The translations under genes and the position numbers were made by a program. The notes beneath the pieces were generated by a model that saw only the letters and a list, made by a program, of their open reading frames with translations, made no database searches and had not been told where the DNA came from. A stretch of DNA of 9,429 nucleotides, taken from the NCBI GenBank assembly GCA_003545435.1, contig DPYI01000005.1:1-9429 (forward strand), read 5' to 3'. Shown here in pieces: positions 6,132 to 9,429 of this stretch (positions are counted from its first letter, which is position 1; each line of letters begins with the position of its first letter). The stretch comes from Patescibacteria group bacterium (lineage in GTDB: Bacteria; Patescibacteriota; Microgenomatia; UBA10105; UBA927).

Positions 6132-6502
6132 ACGATCCGTATTCTTCCATGGAACATATTCATACCGCAGTAAAATCCCGAAACGCCTTTCTTTTTTGGG
6201 GGAAGAGTAATGGTGATCGGAATATTAAGCGGAAGATATTCTTTTATTTTATAATCCGGAAATATAATCTCCTCGAGACACCTGTTGCTGTCGGTCCTGA
6301 TAAAGGTGAGTGTTGCCGGTTTTCCTTGATTGATCGTAATTGTGTTTGGTTTATATCCACCTTCCACATGAATATTCCATGTGCTTTTTGTTTCCTCTCT
6401 GGCGAAGCCAGATCCGGCTTCGCCGGACTTTTTGCCAAAGAAAAACCAGTACATACCAACGATAACGGCTAAGCCTCCGGCTGTAACAATAATTTTATCC
6501 AT
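6128..6502 (-). CDS. Membrane-anchored cupredoxin-like copper protein
   Basis: This 124-aa protein has one N-terminal membrane segment (about 4-22), a linker, and a cupredoxin-like beta-sandwich (about 42-124) on the outer face. The domain follows the Cupredoxin_1 pattern: [18 protein letters not shown], a cysteine in [10 protein letters not shown] (C75), [17 protein letters not shown], and the terminal [15 protein letters not shown] (C112, M114, M116, H118). Such domains often accompany copper ATPases and would take or shuttle exported Cu. There is no canonical His before the first Cys, so the site differs from plastocyanin. I chose ATG 6502; an in-frame GTG at 6529 would add nine residues. 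No SD is obvious for either. The stop overlaps the copA start (ATGA). The linker [14 protein letters not shown] is encoded by a double palindrome. Confidence 0.88.
   Translation of the reverse strand: MDKIIVTAGGLAVIVGMYWFFFGKKSGEAGSGFAREETKSTWNIHVEGGYKPNTITINQGKPATLTFIRTDSNRCLEEIIFPDYKIKEYLPLNIPITITLPPKKKGVSGFYCGMNMFHGRIRIV
6398..6427. repeat. In-frame double palindrome in the cupredoxin linker
   Basis: Two adjacent hairpins: TCTGGC, GAA, GCCAGA (6398-6412) and TCCGGC, TTC, GCCGGA (6413-6427). The second is also the near reverse complement of the first (13 of 15). They encode part of the linker between the membrane anchor and the cupredoxin domain, keeping the frame. GC content here is well above that of the surrounding gene. 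Confidence 0.8.
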
Positions 6503-6572
6503 AGTATGATGATAGCATTTTTTCAACACCTTGTTGCCAATGGGAACTGACTTCTTTACAATGACACATATG

Positions 6573-6710
6573 CCAGGAAGTAGAATTTCGATGCGTTTTT
6601 ACCTTTGCCTTGAATGACTTCCTGAATAATGAGACATACTATTATATTTTGAAAGGAGATTGAAATTTCAAAAAACGCAAATAGGCAAAGATCGAAATTT
6701 CACTTCCTGG
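6573..6710. promoter_or_regulatory. Divergent control region with inverted 20-bp sites
   Basis: The region between the two divergent copper operons contains CCAGGAAGTAGAATTTCGAT (6573-6592) and its inverted copy ATCGAAATTTCACTTCCTGG (6691-6710), matching at 18 of 20 positions. The right copy ends one base before the ATG at 6712; the left copy lies in the leader of the cupredoxin-copA operon. The word ACTTCCTG also occurs alone at 6617-6624. The palindrome TGAAATTTCA (6661-6670) overlaps the -35 of the leftward promoter. A metal-responsive regulator binding here is a plausible reading, but no regulator gene lies in the window. Confidence 0.55.
6641..6671 (-). promoter_or_regulatory. Promoter of the cupredoxin-copA operon
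   Basis: On the minus strand TTGAAA (6671-6666) is followed after 19 nt by a perfect TATAAT (6646-6641). The start would be near 6634, giving a leader of about 130 nt before the ATG at 6502. The -35 lies within the palindrome TGAAATTTCA, a natural place for a repressor or activator. A matching rightward promoter is not clear. Confidence 0.5.
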
Positions 6711-6711
6711 T

Positions 6712-7770
6712 ATGCCAAATTTGATTGTTATTTTCCTTACAGGACTTCTTACAGGCGGGATTACATGTGCCGCCGTACAAGGCGGGTTGTTGATGGCCGT
6801 TTTGGCTAATGCTGATGCGACGAATCCAGTAAATTTAGCTAATCCTACCAATAAAATTCGATTAAGAATGATTACCATCGTTTTTGTTTTTGTTTTAGCT
6901 AAACTCATCAGTCACACGATATTAGGATTCTTTTTAGGATTTATGGGAGAAAAACTTCAGTTTTCCGTACAGTTTACTGCCATTATGTTGGGAATTGCGT
7001 CCGTTTTTATGATCGGAATGGGGCTCAATATGCTTTCGGTACACCCCGTTTTCCGCAGATTCGCGGTGACTACACCTAAATTTTTCCGTACCCTTGTATG
7101 GAAACAAAGCAAGCGAACGGATTTTTTGGCGCCTGTTATTCTGGGGGCGCTTACCATATTTATTCCCTGCGGTACGACGCAGGCCATGATGGCCCAGGCA
7201 ATTGCTTCCGGCCAGCCAATAACAGGAGCCCTTATCCTTTTTTCGTTTATCCTCGGGACTGCACCGCTTTTTATTCTTTTAGGACTTGCTATTACCACTC
7301 TGACCCAAACCTATAAACAATGGTTTGAAAAAGTTGCCGCCATCATAATCATCGGTATGGCCGTATGGAATCTTTATAACGCGTCTACCATATTTGGTGT
7401 AGACAGATTCGTCAAACAATTTATACAGCCAATAGCCTGTCAGATCGTGTACTGCGATTCCTCCATCGATTCCGGGAATCTCAAGAGCGATCAAAGGCAA
7501 ACGACAAAGACGCCGATCATTACTGTCCGGCAAACGGAATATGAAGTGGATAACCCATATATACGTTCAGGAGATGAAATCAGACTTACAGTTGTCAATA
7601 AGGATGGATACGGGTGTATCCAGTACTTTACGATTCCGAAACTCGGTATTCAAAAAGCCATACCTGTCGGGAAGACGGAAACGATCGTGTTTACCGCTCC
7701 ATCGGAAAAAGGAGAGCTTTTGTTTACGTGCAGTATGGGGATGTATAGGGGGAAATTCATTGTACAATGA
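6712..7770 (+). CDS. TauE/SafE-like membrane protein fused to cupredoxin
   Basis: This 352-aa protein joins two parts. Residues 1-228 form a six-helix membrane domain of the sulfite-exporter TauE/SafE or UreH-like type, with the paired motifs GGITCAAVQGGLL (C19) and GALTIFIPCGTTQAMM (P152, C153). These CxxxQGG and PCGxTQ repeats mark a subgroup often found with copper genes. After a linker with C243 and C248, residues about 268-352 form a cupredoxin-like domain: YIRSGDEIRLTVVNKDGYGC (C302) and FTCSMGMYRGKFIVQ (C340, M342, M344). It parallels the separate cupredoxin at 6128-6502. Likely role: moving or handing over copper at the membrane's outer face; transport direction is unknown. The ATG at 6712 is the only sensible start, since in-frame stops occur at 6661 and 6682. 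No SD precedes it; an AAAGGAGAT at 6652-6660 is too far away. Confidence 0.88.
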   Translation: MPNLIVIFLTGLLTGGITCAAVQGGLLMAVLANADATNPVNLANPTNKIRLRMITIVFVFVLAKLISHTILGFFLGFMGEKLQFSVQFTAIMLGIASVFMIGMGLNMLSVHPVFRRFAVTTPKFFRTLVWKQSKRTDFLAPVILGALTIFIPCGTTQAMMAQAIASGQPITGALILFSFILGTAPLFILLGLAITTLTQTYKQWFEKVAAIIIIGMAVWNLYNASTIFGVDRFVKQFIQPIACQIVYCDSSIDSGNLKSDQRQTTKTPIITVRQTEYEVDNPYIRSGDEIRLTVVNKDGYGCIQYFTIPKLGIQKAIPVGKTETIVFTAPSEKGELLFTCSMGMYRGKFIVQ

Positions 7771-7800
7771 TACATGACTTATGCAGTCTGTTTATTATAG

Positions 7801-7845
7801 AGATTGCTTCGTCTCCCGACGTAACGTCGGGATCCTCGCAATGAC
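7801..7845. repeat. REP-like palindromic element
   Basis: The core palindrome TCCCGACGT, A, ACGTCGGGA (7814-7832) is flanked by AGATTGCTTCGTC on the left and CCTCGCAATGAC on the right. ATTGC (7803-7807) pairs with GCAAT (7838-7842). The flanks resemble a dispersed intergenic repeat that I recall from many bacterial genomes; this is memory, not a search. It lies 30 nt after the stop of the membrane-cupredoxin gene and before the next gene. Confidence 0.7.
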
Positions 7846-7913
7846 AACCTGTATGATTACTGTTTGCGTACATCTTGGATGAGAATATTGAGAGTGTAGT
7901 ATACTTGTCGTAT

Positions 7914-8162
7914 ATGGCTTATGTGGATGAAGAGAGGTTTGTTGCAGGTCCATTATTAGAAGAGGGTGTAGAAGTATGGAGGTGGTGTGAAAATTGTTCA
8001 GAGATAAACTACGGAAGATACTTGCAAAACGAAAATAGCCCGCGCATAAATGAATTACAGAGGGAAGCGCGAGAACACGGAAAAAAGCCGGGCCACACGG
8101 CTCATTTCCAAGTAAAAAGAGAGGGAGTTTATGACACAACGCGCTATAGAAGAGAAGACTAA
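7914..8162 (+). CDS. Hypothetical 82-aa protein with CxxC
   Basis: I do not recognise this protein. From ATG 7914 it is 82 aa, soluble and charged, starting MAYVDEERFVAGPLLEEG. It has a WRWCENCSEINYGRY segment (CxxC at about 25-28) and a basic second half with GKKPGHTAHFQVKREG. The CxxC plus nearby histidines could bind metal, which would suit its place between two copper genes, but this is a guess. A TTG at 7875 would add 13 residues. TATACT at 7900-7905 with TTGGAT 19 nt upstream could drive a nearly leaderless mRNA from ATG 7914. The HMA gene begins 19 nt after its stop, so they are probably co-transcribed. An open frame on the opposite strand has a less protein-like composition. Confidence 0.55.
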   Translation: MAYVDEERFVAGPLLEEGVEVWRWCENCSEINYGRYLQNENSPRINELQREAREHGKKPGHTAHFQVKREGVYDTTRYRRED

Positions 8163-8181
8163 TTGAGTGGGCAAACATCGT

Positions 8182-8391
8182 ATGACCAAAAAACGGCTTT
8201 TTTTATCAGGACTTCACTGTACGAGCTGCGTCATGCTTATCGAGGGGGAACTTATGGACATCGGTGTAACCGCAGTTTGCAATTATACAAAAGGACACGT
8301 GGATGTTGCGTTTGATGAGGAAAAAATAAGAGAGAAAGAGATTGCTGGTGTCATTGAACGGTTAGGATATACAGTAGACCGGATACGCTGA
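8182..8391 (+). CDS. Small HMA-domain copper chaperone (CopZ-like)
   Basis: This 69-aa protein is a single heavy-metal-associated domain: a first strand KRLFLSGLH, the metal site HCTSC (C13, C16), a helix CVMLIEGELMDI, a strand HVDVAFDEEKI and the closing helix IAGVIERLGYTV. The fold and length match cytosolic Cu(I) chaperones that deliver copper to CopA, and CopA here has one matching HMA domain (HCSSC). The segment GVTAVCNYTKG is shorter than the usual GV..V.V.L loop and carries an extra cysteine. An in-frame GTG at 8167 would add five residues; I prefer ATG 8182 because the first beta-strand begins right after it. SD is weak. It is the last gene of the rightward copper set, ending 2 nt before a perfect 34-bp palindrome. 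Confidence 0.88.
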   Translation: MTKKRLFLSGLHCTSCVMLIEGELMDIGVTAVCNYTKGHVDVAFDEEKIREKEIAGVIERLGYTVDRIR

Positions 8392-8392
8392 C

Positions 8393-8426
8393 GTATTAGC
8401 GTGTTAACATGTTAACACGCTAATAC
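8393..8426. repeat. Perfect 34-bp palindrome
   Basis: GTATTAGCGTGTTAACA (8393-8409) is followed directly by its exact reverse complement (8410-8426), with two GTTAAC words around the centre. It starts one base after the HMA stop codon. No T-run follows on either strand, so it is not a classical terminator. It could be an mRNA-end hairpin, a cruciform or a dimeric protein site. Confidence 0.9.
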
Positions 8427-8491
8427 AATACATTATGTTGTTCTGAAATTTGCCTCCATATTGAAATTTTTGTAGAGCAGAGGAGCGGATT

Positions 8492-9334
8492 ATGTTGTTA
8501 CGCCCATCACTCGATCAATTCATAAAAGTTGGTCAGATTACCACTCGTTTTTGGGAGATCGGCACCGCGGGAACTCCTCTTATTCTTATTCATGGTGCCG
8601 GAGGATTCATTGAGAATTGGAGTTTTAATATTGATGCGTTAGCGACCCGGAATCGTGTTTACGCGCTTGACTTAGTTGGGTTCGGTCGTTCTGACAAACC
8701 CATACTTCATTACTCCACGATACAATTGGCTGGTTTTGTAAAGAATTTCATGGATACTCTCAATATTGACCATGCCACTCTCATTGGCAATTCCACAGGG
8801 GGTGCTGTCGCTTTATATACTGCATTTCATATTCCTGAAAGAATTAGGAAGCTCGTGCTCGTTGATAGTGCAGGTTTCGGAAAGAAGGCATCACTAACTT
8901 TGCGTTTGCTTACTTTACCATTATTTGGGGAGTTATTAGTTCGCCCCAATCGACTAGGTGTAAGATATTTTCTTAGGGAGATCTTATATAATCGGGAGCG
9001 AATAACTCCTGAATTCGTTGAACTTTGTTATGAATTGTTTTCCCTTCCAGGTTCACAAAGGGCTTACTTAGACACATTGCGATCGATGGGAACTGTTCGT
9101 GGTGCAAAGGACTCGTTTATTAACCCTATCTTAGATAAATTACCCCAATTAACTATCCCAGTGTTCATTATTTGGGGCAAGCAAGATCAGCAGCTTCCAG
9201 TCGAACAAGCGTACATAGCACATAGTAAAATTAGGAATTCGTGCTTAAAAATTATTGAACATTGTGGACATTTTGCTCAATACGATAAGCCATCAGAGTT
9301 CAATGAGTCTGTTATTAATTTTCTCATCAGTTAG
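8492..9334 (+). CDS. Alpha/beta-fold hydrolase
   Basis: This 280-aa protein is a complete alpha/beta hydrolase, probably a soluble esterase, lipase or C-C bond hydrolase. The oxyanion loop is LIHGAGG (33-38), the nucleophile elbow GNSTGG (S101), the acid D232 in IWGKQDQQLP and the base H260 in EHCGHFAQYDKP. The order and spacing match the meta-cleavage-product hydrolase, haloperoxidase and lipase branch. A helical lid lies at about 130-215. There is no signal peptide or membrane segment. The ATG at 8492 has AGGAG 6 nt upstream (8481-8485). It is separated from the copper genes by the 34-bp palindrome and has no link to them that I can see. The substrate cannot be named; no degradation-pathway genes surround it. 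Confidence 0.93.
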   Translation: MLLRPSLDQFIKVGQITTRFWEIGTAGTPLILIHGAGGFIENWSFNIDALATRNRVYALDLVGFGRSDKPILHYSTIQLAGFVKNFMDTLNIDHATLIGNSTGGAVALYTAFHIPERIRKLVLVDSAGFGKKASLTLRLLTLPLFGELLVRPNRLGVRYFLREILYNRERITPEFVELCYELFSLPGSQRAYLDTLRSMGTVRGAKDSFINPILDKLPQLTIPVFIIWGKQDQQLPVEQAYIAHSKIRNSCLKIIEHCGHFAQYDKPSEFNESVINFLIS

Positions 9335-9348
9335 ATGAAAATAGTATT

Positions 9349-9429
9349 TTATTGCGGGTGGCGGAGGGAGGAAAGATAGTCGGTGAGTTGGTTGACTGCG
9401 TCATCTTCGGTTTCAAATATAATTTCTTT
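9349..9429 (-). CDS. C-terminal end of an unknown gene (partial)
   Basis: The minus strand is open from the window edge to a TAA at 9351-9349 and reads 26 codons, KEIIFETEDDAVNQLTDY followed by LSSLRHPQ. The composition (charged helix, acidic start, no rare residues) looks like a real C-terminus. It converges on the hydrolase gene, the stops being 14 nt apart with no visible terminator between. Only the end is present, so no family can be given. Confidence 0.6.
   Translation of the reverse strand, partial: KEIIFETEDDAVNQLTDYLSSLRHPQ

Noticed and set aside
6957..7298. Minus-strand frame antisense to the membrane-cupredoxin gene
   Set aside because: A shadow of an evident membrane protein with conserved motifs on the plus strand.
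7795..8178. 127-codon open frame on the minus strand
   Set aside because: It runs through the REP-like element and is antisense to a more protein-like plus-strand frame that leads directly into the HMA gene.
9336..9380. Short plus-strand frame after the hydrolase (MKIVFYCGW...)
   Set aside because: Only 14 codons with no SD. The opposite strand reads as the C-terminus of a larger gene.

Overview
The window looks like a chromosomal segment of an uncultivated, small-genome bacterium. A member of the Candidate Phyla Radiation (Patescibacteria, possibly Microgenomates) is my best guess. This is inference: no marker gene such as rRNA is present. The hints are many short single-domain genes, several starts without a clear Shine-Dalgarno (SD) sequence, membrane-anchored Dsb and cupredoxin proteins as in organisms without an outer membrane, and GC-rich palindromic elements that sit in frame inside coding sequences. 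TGA is used as a stop (for example in the ATGA overlap upstream of copA), so the standard bacterial code applies.

Layout. At 26-662 (minus) there is a VapBC-type toxin-antitoxin pair: a ribbon-helix-helix antitoxin followed by a PIN-domain RNase. At 787-1101 (minus) lies an unrecognised 104-aa protein with a very strong SD. The stretch 1102-1422 has no convincing gene. It holds an extended -10 promoter, about 130 nt that can fold into a long-range helix, and a textbook minus-strand terminator. This resembles either a riboswitch-type leader of the 104-aa gene or a free-standing small RNA. An SDR oxidoreductase follows at 1423-2184 (minus).

The centre of the window is an extracytoplasmic copper and thiol cluster. 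Reading leftward from a promoter near 6641-6671, the genes encode a membrane-anchored cupredoxin (6128-6502), a Cu(I) P1B-1 ATPase, CopA (3714-6131, start overlapping the previous stop as ATGA), a 64-aa basic proline-rich protein (3498-3692), a VKOR-family thiol oxidoreductase (3008-3445) and a membrane-anchored DsbA-like thioredoxin (2277-2897). Reading rightward from the same intergenic region are a TauE/SafE-like (UreH-type) membrane protein fused to a second cupredoxin domain (6712-7770), an unknown 82-aa CxxC protein (7914-8162) and a small HMA copper chaperone (8182-8391). The two halves share an intergenic region with a 20-bp inverted repeat (18/20) near each gene start, plus GAAATTTC palindromes, one of which overlaps the -35 box of copA's promoter. 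The likely logic is that HMA domains collect cytoplasmic Cu(I), CopA exports it, the two surface cupredoxin domains receive it, and VKOR with the Dsb protein forms disulfides outside the membrane.

At the right end are an alpha/beta hydrolase (8492-9334, plus) and, converging on it, the last 26 codons of a gene entering from beyond the window (9349-9429, minus).

The window is rich in palindromes of two kinds. AT-rich dyads, each built from its own local word, occupy intergenic gaps (2206-2263, 2910-2990, 3467-3498, 8393-8426). GC-rich palindromic or inverted elements lie in frame inside copA (twice) and the cupredoxin gene, and a REP-like one is intergenic (7801-7845).
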